Positions 1 to 5,828 of a DNA stretch of 6,785 nucleotides are shown here, in pieces. The position numbers and the translations under genes were made by a program. Positions within the stretch are counted from its first letter, which is position 1, and every line of letters starts with the position of its first letter. The notes beneath the pieces are model-generated. The model was not told the DNA's origin, made no database searches, and was given only the letters and a program-made list of their open reading frames with translations. The stretch is from Brevundimonas sp. (GTDB lineage Bacteria > Pseudomonadota > Alphaproteobacteria > Caulobacterales > Caulobacteraceae): positions 1 to 6,785 of the forward strand of contig JANJTI010000143.1 in the NCBI GenBank assembly GCA_024711185.1. The letters run 5' to 3'.

Positions 1-783
1 TACAACCTCGACCGCGTGCAGACGGGCATCACCCCGGCCGCCTCCCTGCTGTTCCCGTCGGAAGTCGTGGACAGCTACGAGGCCGGCGTGAAGATGACGC
101 TCGCCAACCGCACCGTGCTGCTGAACGCGACCTACTTCGACCAGACCTTCACCGACTTCCAGCTCAACACGTTCCTGGGCACCGCCTTCGTGGTGGAGTC
201 GATCCCCGAGCTGACCTCGCGCGGCGTCGACGCCGACTTCCTGTGGTTCACGCCTGTCGACGGCCTGAGCCTGCAGGGCGGCGTCACCTACACCCAGACC
301 GAGTACGGCGAGTTCACCGCGGCCGACCTGTCGAACCCCGGCAACTTCCCGCAGCTGTCGCTGCTGCCGGGCGCCACGGCCTCGTTCGCGCCGGAATGGT
401 CGGCCACGGCCTCGATCAACTACGATCGCGACCTGGGCGGCAACCTGCGCGGCGGCTTCAGCCTCGCGGCCAAGTACATGTCGGATTACAACACCGGCTC
501 GGACCTGCTGCCGTACAAGCAGCAGGACGCCTTCACCACGCTCAACGGTCGCATCTCGCTCGGTTCCGTGGACGAGCGCTGGACGCTTGAGCTGTGGGGT
601 CAGAACCTGACCGACGAGGAGTACGTCCAGGTCGCCTATAACGCCCCGCTGCAGGGCTCGGCCTTCCAGGGCACGGTCCAGCCGAACGGCACCTTCTACA
701 ACCCGGCCCTGGACACCCAGACCTACGACGCCTACCTGGGCCAGCCGCGCACCTACGGCATGACCCTGCGCTTCAAGTACTGA
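1..783 (+). CDS. TonB-dependent outer-membrane receptor, C-terminal part (5' end outside window)
   Basis: This is the last 260 residues of a TonB-dependent receptor, an outer-membrane beta-barrel that imports siderophores, vitamins, sugars or similar ligands using energy from TonB-ExbB-ExbD. The frame is open from base 1, so the plug domain, TonB box and signal peptide lie upstream of the window. Seen here: a barrel-strand motif S-Y-E-A-G-V-K at residues 25-31 of the fragment, alternating polar/hydrophobic strands with Tyr/Phe/Trp girdles, the family-typical N-L-T-D-E-E-Y at about 202-208, and a final strand ending Y-G-M-T-L-R-F-K-Y. The terminal aromatic residue is the usual outer-membrane insertion (BamA) signal. 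Whole receptors of this family are usually 700-1000 residues, so about a third is present. The ligand cannot be told from the barrel end. A strong terminator follows, so this is probably the last gene of its transcript. The family call is firm; the substrate is unknown. Confidence 0.95.
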   Translation, partial: YNLDRVQTGITPAASLLFPSEVVDSYEAGVKMTLANRTVLLNATYFDQTFTDFQLNTFLGTAFVVESIPELTSRGVDADFLWFTPVDGLSLQGGVTYTQTEYGEFTAADLSNPGNFPQLSLLPGATASFAPEWSATASINYDRDLGGNLRGGFSLAAKYMSDYNTGSDLLPYKQQDAFTTLNGRISLGSVDERWTLELWGQNLTDEEYVQVAYNAPLQGSAFQGTVQPNGTFYNPALDTQTYDAYLGQPRTYGMTLRFKY

Positions 784-811
784 TCGCGTCGCCGCCCGGC
801 GAAACGAAGAG

Positions 812-845
812 CCGGCCGGGGAGAGATCCCCGGCCGGTTTGCTTT
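812..845 (+). terminator. Intrinsic terminator after the TonB-dependent receptor
   Basis: A perfect 10-bp stem (812-821 with 828-837, CCGGCCGGGG / CCCCGGCCGG) can be extended by an A-T pair (822/827). That leaves a GAGA loop (823-826), which is a GNRA-type tetraloop. TTTGCTTT follows at 838-845. It lies 28 bp after the receptor stop codon. The upstream flank AAACGAAG is A-rich, so weak termination in the opposite direction is possible, but no minus-strand gene ends here. Confidence 0.88.
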
Positions 846-918
846 ATGGGGGCGATCGCGCGGCCGGGGTTCCCGGAAGGCCACGGGGCCAGCCACCTTG
901 GCTAGCGCGCCCGCAACC

Positions 919-947
919 TTGACGGGCGCTCTGATCGGGAGCGTACT
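919..947 (+). promoter_or_regulatory. Candidate promoter of the small lipoprotein gene
   Basis: TTGACG at 919-924 matches the housekeeping -35 consensus. With the next G it also fits the Caulobacter-type TTGACGS. A 17-bp spacer leads to CGTACT at 942-947, a poor -10 match (3 of 6 to TATAAT). Transcription would begin near 953-956, giving a leader of about 30 nt that contains the strong ribosome-binding site. It lies downstream of the receptor terminator, which supports an independent transcript. The -35 is convincing; the -10 is weak. Confidence 0.45.
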
Positions 948-970
948 TCCCCACGGTTGATGTGGCTGCT

Positions 971-978
971 GGAGGAGG
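971..978 (+). promoter_or_regulatory. Strong ribosome-binding site deciding the GTG start at 985
   Basis: GGAGGAGG ends 6 bases before GTG at 985. This near-perfect Shine-Dalgarno fixes the start of the lipoprotein gene. The only other in-frame start that could be considered, the internal ATG at 1024, would destroy the signal peptide. Confidence 0.85.
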
Positions 979-984
979 ACCGCC

Positions 985-1278
985 GTGCGTATTCCGACCG
1001 TTTCGATTGTTCTGGGCGGGGCGATGTTCGCCCTGGGAGCCTGCAACACGGCGACCCCTGCGGGCCAGTTGACCCCGACCGAGCTCGCCGCCGTCTGCGG
1101 AGGCGCCCCCCGCACCCAGGCGGTGTCGACCGGCCCCGAGAGCGGCGAGGCGGGGCAGGACCGCCGCTGCCCGATCATCCATGCCGACGGCGGATTCCTC
1201 AGCCGACGGGAGCGGAACGTCGATGGGGGCCAGGGCCGCAGCACGGCGATCAGCCGGGCCCTGTCGGGCAGGAACTAG
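985..1278 (+). CDS. Small predicted lipoprotein of unknown function
   Basis: This 97-residue protein is not one I recognise. It begins with GTG behind a strong Shine-Dalgarno. Residues 1-19 form a short lipoprotein signal peptide (one basic residue, Arg2, then a hydrophobic core), with lipobox L17-G18-A19-C20. Cys20 would be the lipidated residue, and Asn at +2 gives no obvious inner-membrane retention signal. The mature part of about 78 residues is polar, rich in Gly, Ala, Arg and Thr, and has no membrane segment. It has two further cysteines (Cys38 and Cys62) that could form a disulfide in the periplasm. The tail is basic and ends S-G-R-N. The gene has its own candidate promoter and stands alone between a terminated receptor gene and the convergent end of the efflux operon. 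Start, signal peptide and codon use support a real gene; no function can be given. Confidence 0.8.
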   Translation: MRIPTVSIVLGGAMFALGACNTATPAGQLTPTELAAVCGGAPRTQAVSTGPESGEAGQDRRCPIIHADGGFLSRRERNVDGGQGRSTAISRALSGRN

Positions 1279-1279
1279 T

Positions 1280-1314
1280 CCGGCGTCTCAAGACCGCCGG
1301 CGGTGGCCCGGGCC
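1280..1314. repeat. GC palindromes at the convergent junction (possible weak transcription stop)
   Basis: Directly after the lipoprotein stop codon there is a hairpin with a CCGGCG (1280-1285) / CGCCGG (1295-1300) stem. It overlaps a perfect 12-bp palindrome ACCGCCGGCGGT (1293-1304) and is followed at once by the palindrome GGCCCGGGCC (1305-1314). No T-tract follows on either strand, so this is not a standard intrinsic terminator. It may slow polymerase or act with Rho between the two convergent genes. Part of the symmetry is expected by chance at this base composition. Confidence 0.35.
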
Positions 1315-1360
1315 TGGGCTGTGCGGCGGGCTGGCGTTCGCCGCTTGAGCCGCCGCTTCG

Positions 1361-4300
1361 CTACTCCGCGCTGGCCGCCGGCGCCGGCCGCTCCACCGTC
1401 TGCAGCCGCCGCGCCGCCAGCCGACCGCCCAGTCGCCGCTTCACCCAGCCGGCGATGTCGTCGACGATGGTGAAGATCGACGGGATGTAGAGCAGCGACA
1501 GGAAGGTCGACGAGATCAGGCCGCCCAGCACGGCGATGGCCATCGGGGCCCGGAACTCGACATCGGCGCCCCAGCCGATCGCCACCGGCACCATGCCCGC
1601 GCCCATGGCGAAGGTGGTCATCAGGATCGGCCGGGCCCGTTTGTGTGCGGCGTCCAGTATCGCCTCGTGGCGCGGCATTCCGTCCTTCTCGGCCATGATC
1701 ACATAGTCGACCAGCAGGATGGAGTTCTTGGCGGCGATGCCCATCAGCATCAGCACGCCGATCAGGGCCGACATCGAGAAATTGGTGCCCGAGATCGCCA
1801 GGGCGATGATCGCGCCCCCCACGGCCAGCGGCAGGGCGGCCATGATGGTGATCGGATAGGCGAAGCTTTTGAACAGCAGCACCAGCACCACGTACATCAG
1901 GAACAGGCCCGAGCTGAAGGCGATGGCGAAGCCGGTGATCATCTCCTGGATGAACTCCGCGTCGCCCGCGGGCACCTGCCGCACGCCGGCGGGCAGGTTC
2001 TTCACGGACGCGAGTTGCTGCACCCGCTGGTCCGCGGCCCCGGTGGTGATGCCTTCCAGTTCGGCCGTGATCGAAGCGATCCGCGAGCGGTCCTGACGGC
2101 TCACCGTCGCGGGGCCCGCCCCGAACCGGATGTCCGCCACCGAGCCCAACGGCACGGTTCCGCCGGAAGCGGTCGGCACCTGCAGGGTCTCGAGGACCGA
2201 CAGATCCTCGCGCGCCTCGGCCGTCAGCTGCAGCCGGATCGGGACCTGCCGGTCGCCGAGGTTGTACTTGGGCAGGGCCTGTTCGACGTCGCCGATGGTC
2301 GCCACCCGGATCGCCTGCGAGATCGCGGAGGTCGACACCCCCACCAGGGCCGCACGATCGGCGCGGGGCGTGATCAGAATCTCCGGCCGCGCGATCGCGG
2401 CGGTGTTGACCACGTTCGCCAGCCCCGCGACGCCGCGCATTTCCGCTTCCACGGCCCGGGCGGCGGCGTTCAGGGCGTCGGGATTGTCGCCCAGGATGGC
2501 GAAGGTGTAGCTGGTGCCGTCGCTGGGCCCGCCGCCCTGCTGGGCGATGCCGGCCCGCACCCGGATGCCGGGGATGTCCTTGAATTCGTCGACCATGACG
2601 CGGGCGAATTCCTGCTGGCTCAGCTCGCGCTCCCCCTTGGGCACCATGTCGGCGTAGACGTTGGCCTGGTTGACGTCCTGGCCGCCGATGGCGGCGAACA
2701 CCGACGTCACCTCCGGCCGCGCCTGCAGCTCGCGGGTGACCCGCTGCACCACGGCGTCGGTCTGGCGCAGGGTCGAGCCCGGCGGCAGCTCGACCTGGAA
2801 GGCGGCGCGCGACTCGTCGGCCGGCGACATGAACTCGAACGACATCTGGGTCACGCCCGCCAGCACGAAGGACGAAACCAGGAAGGCCACGCCCGCGGCC
2901 CAGACCTTCCAGCGGTTGGCCAGCGTCCACTTCAGCGTCCTGAGGTAGCGCGCCATCCACGGCGGATCGCGATCCTCGTGTTTGGTGTGCTTCAGCATGT
3001 AGGCCGCCATCAGCGGCGTCAGCGTCCGAGCCACCAGCAGGGAGAACAGCACCGACACGCAGGCGGCCAGGGCGAAGGCCTTGAAGAACTGGCCGATGAT
3101 GCCCGGCATGAAGCCTACCGGCGCGAACACCGCCACGATGGTCGAGGTGGTGGCCAGCACCGCCAGGCCGATCTCGTCCGCCGCCTCCATGGCCGCCGGG
3201 TAGGGCGGCTTTCCGTCCCGCATGTGCCGGACGATGTTCTCGATCTCCACGATGGCGTCGTCGACGAGGATGCCGATGGTCAGCGACAGGGCCAGCAGGG
3301 TGACCCCGTTCAGCGAGTGGCCCATCGGCGCGAGGATCGCGAAAGTCGGGATCAGAGACATCGGCATGGCCGTCGCGGCGATCAGCGTCGCCCGCCAGTC
3401 GCGCAGGAAGATGAACACCACCACCACCGCCAGCGCCGCCCCCAGCGCCAGCGCCTCCAGCGAGGCGAGGTAGCTTTCCTCGATGTATTTCACGCTCGAG
3501 GTGACCTGCGAGATCTCCAGCTCCGGATGCGCCTCGTCGATGCGCGCCACCTCGGCCCGCACCTTCTTGGCGAGGTCCACCTCCGACGCCTCGCGCGAGC
3601 GCAGGAAGTTGAAGGTCACCGCCTCCTGGCCGTTGTAGCGGGCGAGGCGGCGCGGCTCGGTCCACTTGTCCTCGACCGTGCCGAGGTCGCCCAGCCGCAC
3701 CGTGCGGCCGCCGCCCAGCGGGATCAGGGTCTCGCGCAACTGCTCCACCGAACCGGCCGCGCCGAGGGTGCGGATCGACCGCTCCGAGCCCGACACCGTC
3801 ACCCGGCCGCCGGGCATGTCGCTGTTGACGCCGGTCAGGGCCTGGCTGACCGATTGCGCCGTGACCCCGAAGGCCGCCAGCCGGTCGGGGTCCAATTCGA
3901 CCCGGATTTCGCGGTCCACGCCGCCCGAGCGGTTGACTTCGCCCACCCCGCCCAGGCCCAGCAGGGCGCGGCTGACCTCGTTGTCGACGAACCAGCTGAT
4001 CTCCTCCGGCGTCATCGTCGGCGAGCGCACCACCCAGGTGATCAGGGCGTCGCCGGTGATGTCGATCCGCTGGACGGTCGGCTCCTGCATGTCCTGCGGC
4101 AGCGAGGCCCGCACGCTGCTCATGGCGTTGCGCACGTCGTTGGTCGCCCGCTCGGTGTCGGTCGACAGCTCGAACTCGATCGTCGTCGACGACACGCCGT
4201 CAGAGATGTTCGAATAGATGTGGCGGACCCCGGACAGGCCCGAGATCGAGTCCTCGATCAGCCGGGTGACCTGGACCTCCATCTCGCTGGGCGCGGCGCC

Positions 4301-4459
4301 CGGCCGGACCGCCGTCACCGCGACCAGCGGGAAGTCGATGTCGGGGTTGTTGTTGACCCGCATGCCCATGAAGCCGACGACGCCGGCCAGGGTCAGCAGC
4401 ACGAACAGCAGGATGATCGGAATCGGATTCCGGATCGACCAGGACGAGATGTTGCGCAT
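1361..4459 (-). CDS. RND-family multidrug efflux permease (AcrB/MdtB-C-like, HAE-1 type)
   Basis: The 1032-residue inner-membrane proton/drug antiporter is of normal family length (about 1020-1050). It would trimerise and export amphiphilic compounds through the adaptor encoded just upstream. Layout: TM1 at about 11-31, first periplasmic loop about 32-335, TM2-6 about 336-485, TM7 about 516-536, second periplasmic loop about 537-840, TM8-12 about 841-998, and a short basic then Ala/Pro-rich cytoplasmic tail. The proton-relay residues are intact: Asp400-Asp401 in [13 protein letters not shown] (TM4) and Lys911 in G-I-A-A-K-N-S-I-L (TM10). Arg943, before P-I-L-M-T-T, probably matches AcrB Arg971. 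The ATG follows AGGGG, which overlaps the adaptor's stop codon with a 9-bp gap, so translation is probably coupled. It is an HAE-type pump rather than a CzcA-type metal pump by overall look; the substrate is not determinable. Confidence 0.96.
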   Translation of the reverse strand: MRNISSWSIRNPIPIILLFVLLTLAGVVGFMGMRVNNNPDIDFPLVAVTAVRPGAAPSEMEVQVTRLIEDSISGLSGVRHIYSNISDGVSSTTIEFELSTDTERATNDVRNAMSSVRASLPQDMQEPTVQRIDITGDALITWVVRSPTMTPEEISWFVDNEVSRALLGLGGVGEVNRSGGVDREIRVELDPDRLAAFGVTAQSVSQALTGVNSDMPGGRVTVSGSERSIRTLGAAGSVEQLRETLIPLGGGRTVRLGDLGTVEDKWTEPRRLARYNGQEAVTFNFLRSREASEVDLAKKVRAEVARIDEAHPELEISQVTSSVKYIEESYLASLEALALGAALAVVVVFIFLRDWRATLIAATAMPMSLIPTFAILAPMGHSLNGVTLLALSLTIGILVDDAIVEIENIVRHMRDGKPPYPAAMEAADEIGLAVLATTSTIVAVFAPVGFMPGIIGQFFKAFALAACVSVLFSLLVARTLTPLMAAYMLKHTKHEDRDPPWMARYLRTLKWTLANRWKVWAAGVAFLVSSFVLAGVTQMSFEFMSPADESRAAFQVELPPGSTLRQTDAVVQRVTRELQARPEVTSVFAAIGGQDVNQANVYADMVPKGERELSQQEFARVMVDEFKDIPGIRVRAGIAQQGGGPSDGTSYTFAILGDNPDALNAAARAVEAEMRGVAGLANVVNTAAIARPEILITPRADRAALVGVSTSAISQAIRVATIGDVEQALPKYNLGDRQVPIRLQLTAEAREDLSVLETLQVPTASGGTVPLGSVADIRFGAGPATVSRQDRSRIASITAELEGITTGAADQRVQQLASVKNLPAGVRQVPAGDAEFIQEMITGFAIAFSSGLFLMYVVLVLLFKSFAYPITIMAALPLAVGGAIIALAISGTNFSMSALIGVLMLMGIAAKNSILLVDYVIMAEKDGMPRHEAILDAAHKRARPILMTTFAMGAGMVPVAIGWGADVEFRAPMAIAVLGGLISSTFLSLLYIPSIFTIVDDIAGWVKRRLGGRLAARRLQTVERPAPAASAE

Positions 4460-4465
4460 GGCCCG

Positions 4466-4470
4466 CCCCT
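4466..4470 (-). promoter_or_regulatory. Ribosome-binding site of the permease, overlapping the adaptor stop codon
   Basis: Read on the minus strand, the adaptor stop TAG runs directly into GGG, giving AGGGG six bases before the permease ATG. The overlap with the stop codon suggests that ribosomes finishing the adaptor restart on the permease. Confidence 0.6.
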
Positions 4471-5605
4471 ACTTCTTCGCCGCGGGAGCAGCGGCGGCCG
4501 GGGCCGCTGCGGCGGGCGCGGCCACGCGCACGCGGTCGCCGTCGGCGAGGAAGCCCGCGCCCTCGACCACCACCCGCGCCCCCTCCGGCAGACCGTCCAC
4601 GGCCGAGCTGCGGTCGGTGCGCGACAGCACCGTCACCGGCTGGAAGCGGACCTGGTCGCCCTGGCCCAGCACGAACACCCCCGCCCGGTTCTCGCGATAC
4701 AGCACCGCCGCCGTCGGGACCGTCAGCGCCGGCCGGCTACCCGCCTCGATGCGCGCGCGGGCGAACATGCCCGGGCGGAAACCCCCGGCGCCGTTCAGGG
4801 CGATGCGGGCGACGCCCAGCCGGGTCTCCGCGTCGACCTCGGGCGTGACGATCCGCACCCGTCCGGTCGTCTGCCCCACCTCGTCGGACGACACCGTGGC
4901 CGACTGCCCGGCGCGGACCAGATTCAGTTCCGTCTCCGGCACCCGGGCGTCCAGCTCCAGCCGGCCGTCCCGGACGATCCGGAACAGCTCCGTCCCCGCC
5001 GCCACGATCTGCCCGCGCGTCACGTTGCGGCTGATCACCAGCCCCGAGACCGGAGCCCGCAGGGTCGCCTGCGACAGCCGCGTCTGCGTCTCCGCCAGCG
5101 CCGCGCGCGCCGCGGCCAGATTGGCCTGCGAGGCGCGCTGGTTGGCCAGCGCCGTGTCCAGCGAGGCCTGGCTCAGGAAGCCGCGCTCCTTCAGTTCCTG
5201 GGCCCGCGCCAGCGCCGCGTCGTCGCGCGCGGCGTTGGCCTCGGCGGTCTGCACCGCCGCCTGCTGCTGCCGCACCTGGGCGCGCAGCAGGGCGTCGTTC
5301 ATCTGCACCAGCGGCTGGCCCTGGCGCACATAGCTGCCCTCGTCGACCAGCACCGCCGTCGCGGTCAGGCCGCCCGTTTCGGCCCCGACCGGCACCTCCT
5401 CCCACGCCGAGATGGTGCCTGAGGCGTTGATGGTCCGCGGCAGATCCTGCAGCGCCGGCGCGACCACGGTGACCGTCTGGCCGCCCGCGGGCGTCTCCTC
5501 GCGCGCCTTCTCCTCGCCGTGCGAGCCGCAGGCGGCCAGTGCGGCCAGCCCGGCGGTGAGGGCGAGGGTCGCCAGGGTCCGGTTGAGGCGGAGGCTGATG
5601 GCCAC
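4469..5605 (-). CDS. RND efflux periplasmic adaptor (membrane fusion protein), lipoprotein
   Basis: This AcrA/HlyD-type adaptor links the RND permease to an outer-membrane channel. The chosen start is GTG at 5605, giving 378 residues behind GGAAGGGG. The frame stays open further upstream, but that stretch does not look like protein. Residues 1-25 are a lipoprotein signal peptide with lipobox L23-A24-A25-C26. Then come the first half of the lipoyl-like domain (about 70-103), an alpha-helical hairpin (about 105-180, Ala/Gln-rich heptads), the second lipoyl half (about 181-215, L-R-A-P-V-S-G-L-V), a beta-barrel and a membrane-proximal domain (about 290-360). The hairpin tip carries R134-x3-L138-x6-S145, the same spacing as the AcrA RLS motif that docks with TolC. 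The protein ends in a low-complexity Ala/Pro tail. It is the first gene of the operon, 9 bp before the permease. The family is certain; the exact subfamily is not. Confidence 0.94.
   Translation of the reverse strand: MAISLRLNRTLATLALTAGLAALAACGSHGEEKAREETPAGGQTVTVVAPALQDLPRTINASGTISAWEEVPVGAETGGLTATAVLVDEGSYVRQGQPLVQMNDALLRAQVRQQQAAVQTAEANAARDDAALARAQELKERGFLSQASLDTALANQRASQANLAAARAALAETQTRLSQATLRAPVSGLVISRNVTRGQIVAAGTELFRIVRDGRLELDARVPETELNLVRAGQSATVSSDEVGQTTGRVRIVTPEVDAETRLGVARIALNGAGGFRPGMFARARIEAGSRPALTVPTAAVLYRENRAGVFVLGQGDQVRFQPVTVLSRTDRSSAVDGLPEGARVVVEGAGFLADGDRVRVAAPAAAAPAAAAPAAKK
4472..4522 (-). repeat. Coding Ala/Pro pentad repeat at the adaptor C-terminus
   Basis: Residues 362-378 repeat A-P-A-A-A with prolines at 364, 369 and 374, then end Lys-Lys. 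At the DNA level this is an imperfect 15-bp tandem repeat of GCG/GCC/CCG-type codons. It is likely a flexible tail outside the folded membrane-proximal domain, and a likely site of length variation between strains. Confidence 0.7.
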
Positions 5606-5612
5606 TTTGTAT

Positions 5613-5620
5613 CCCCTTCC
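5613..5620 (-). promoter_or_regulatory. Ribosome-binding site deciding the GTG start of the adaptor
   Basis: Minus-strand GGAAGGGG is followed by a 7-base A-rich spacer (ATACAAA) and GTG at 5605-5603. The spacing and the lipoprotein signal peptide directly downstream support this start over any upstream one. Confidence 0.7.
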
Positions 5621-5636
5621 GCGCCGGCGGGGGAGC

Positions 5637-5671
5637 GACGGCGCGCGCGATGGGGCGCCGTCCCGGCGCCC
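5637..5671 (-). promoter_or_regulatory. Two overlapping, mutually exclusive hairpins in the adaptor 5' leader
   Basis: GACGGCGC (5637-5644) pairs perfectly with GCGCCGTC (5655-5662): 8 bp with a 10-nt loop. The arm at 5653-5659 (GGGCGCC) can instead pair with GGCGCCC (5665-5671): 7 bp with a 5-nt loop. Both use 5655-5659, so only one can form at a time. They would lie about 30-65 nt before the adaptor start codon if transcription begins upstream of them. High G+C makes such pairings common, so a regulatory role is only a possibility. Confidence 0.3.
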
Positions 5672-5688
5672 GGTTGTCATCCGCTGTT

Positions 5689-5716
5689 GAATAGCGTTTC
5701 CCCGGGCCCGGCGAAA
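5689..5716 (-). promoter_or_regulatory. Weak candidate promoter of the efflux operon
   Basis: On the minus strand, TTTCGCC (5716-5710) is followed by a 14-bp spacer and GCTATTC (5695-5689). This resembles the Caulobacter-type -35 / GCTA -10 arrangement in spacing, but the -35 matches poorly. If used, the leader would be about 75-80 nt and would contain both hairpins. The position just downstream of the operator-like element is sensible. Confidence 0.25.
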
Positions 5717-5722
5717 CCCGCC

Positions 5723-5751
5723 AATCCGCGCCTTACGTCGAAGTAATCCGC
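5723..5751. promoter_or_regulatory. Candidate operator: AATCCGC direct repeats around an imperfect palindrome
   Basis: AATCCGC occurs at 5723-5729 and again at 5745-5751. The starts are 22 bp apart, about two helical turns, so both copies face the same side of the DNA. Between and slightly overlapping them lies TTAC-GTCGAA-GTAA (5733-5746), a 14-bp inverted repeat with one mismatched pair. The element sits in the divergent region between the efflux operon and lepA, in a locally less GC-rich patch. Which regulator binds, if any, is unknown; no regulator gene is present in the window. Confidence 0.4.
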
Positions 5752-5791
5752 AACGAAAACAGTCACGGTACGGCCGCGCGCCCGCGTTGCG

Positions 5792-5819
5792 TTGGCGCTT
5801 TCCCCGCGCCCGTGCTAGG
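5792..5819 (+). promoter_or_regulatory. Candidate lepA promoter, giving a very short or no leader
   Basis: TTGGCG (5792-5797, 5 of 6 to TTGACG) is followed by a 16-bp spacer and GCTAGG (5814-5819), which matches the GCTA core of the Caulobacter-type -10 and has T before it. Initiation would fall at about 5825-5829, at or just before the lepA ATG. That fits the lack of a convincing Shine-Dalgarno. Confidence 0.4.
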
Positions 5820-5828
5820 CGCCGGGCC

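Noticed and set aside
852..859. Palindrome GCGATCGC in the receptor-lipoprotein gap.
   Set aside because: A single 8-bp GC-rich palindrome is expected by chance here. There is no array or repetition to suggest a function.
891..903. Small inverted repeat AGCCA-CCT-TGGCT before the lipoprotein promoter.
   Set aside because: A 5-bp stem with a 3-nt loop and no linked signal is too weak to call an operator or terminator.
753..1244. Minus-strand frames opposite the receptor terminator and the small lipoprotein (for example 753-1244 and 844-1182).
   Set aside because: They cross the receptor's terminator, have no ribosome-binding site, and give low-complexity Arg/Pro/Ala translations.
957..1490. 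A 177-codon plus-strand frame overlapping the lipoprotein and the end of the permease.
   Set aside because: It lacks a signal peptide or Shine-Dalgarno and runs through the convergent junction into the antisense of the permease. The 985 frame is clearly the coding one.
1275..3665. A 796-codon minus-strand frame overlapping the permease gene.
   Set aside because: It is an out-of-frame reading of the same strand, rich in Gly, Arg and Ala, while the permease frame shows full family motifs throughout.
1643..5422. A stop-free plus-strand frame of 1259 codons lying antisense to both efflux genes.
   Set aside because: Its translation is dominated by His, Arg, Gln, Gly and Asp without any domain-like pattern. 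It runs across two unrelated, well-recognised genes. This is the expected mirror frame of GC-rich codon use on the opposite strand.
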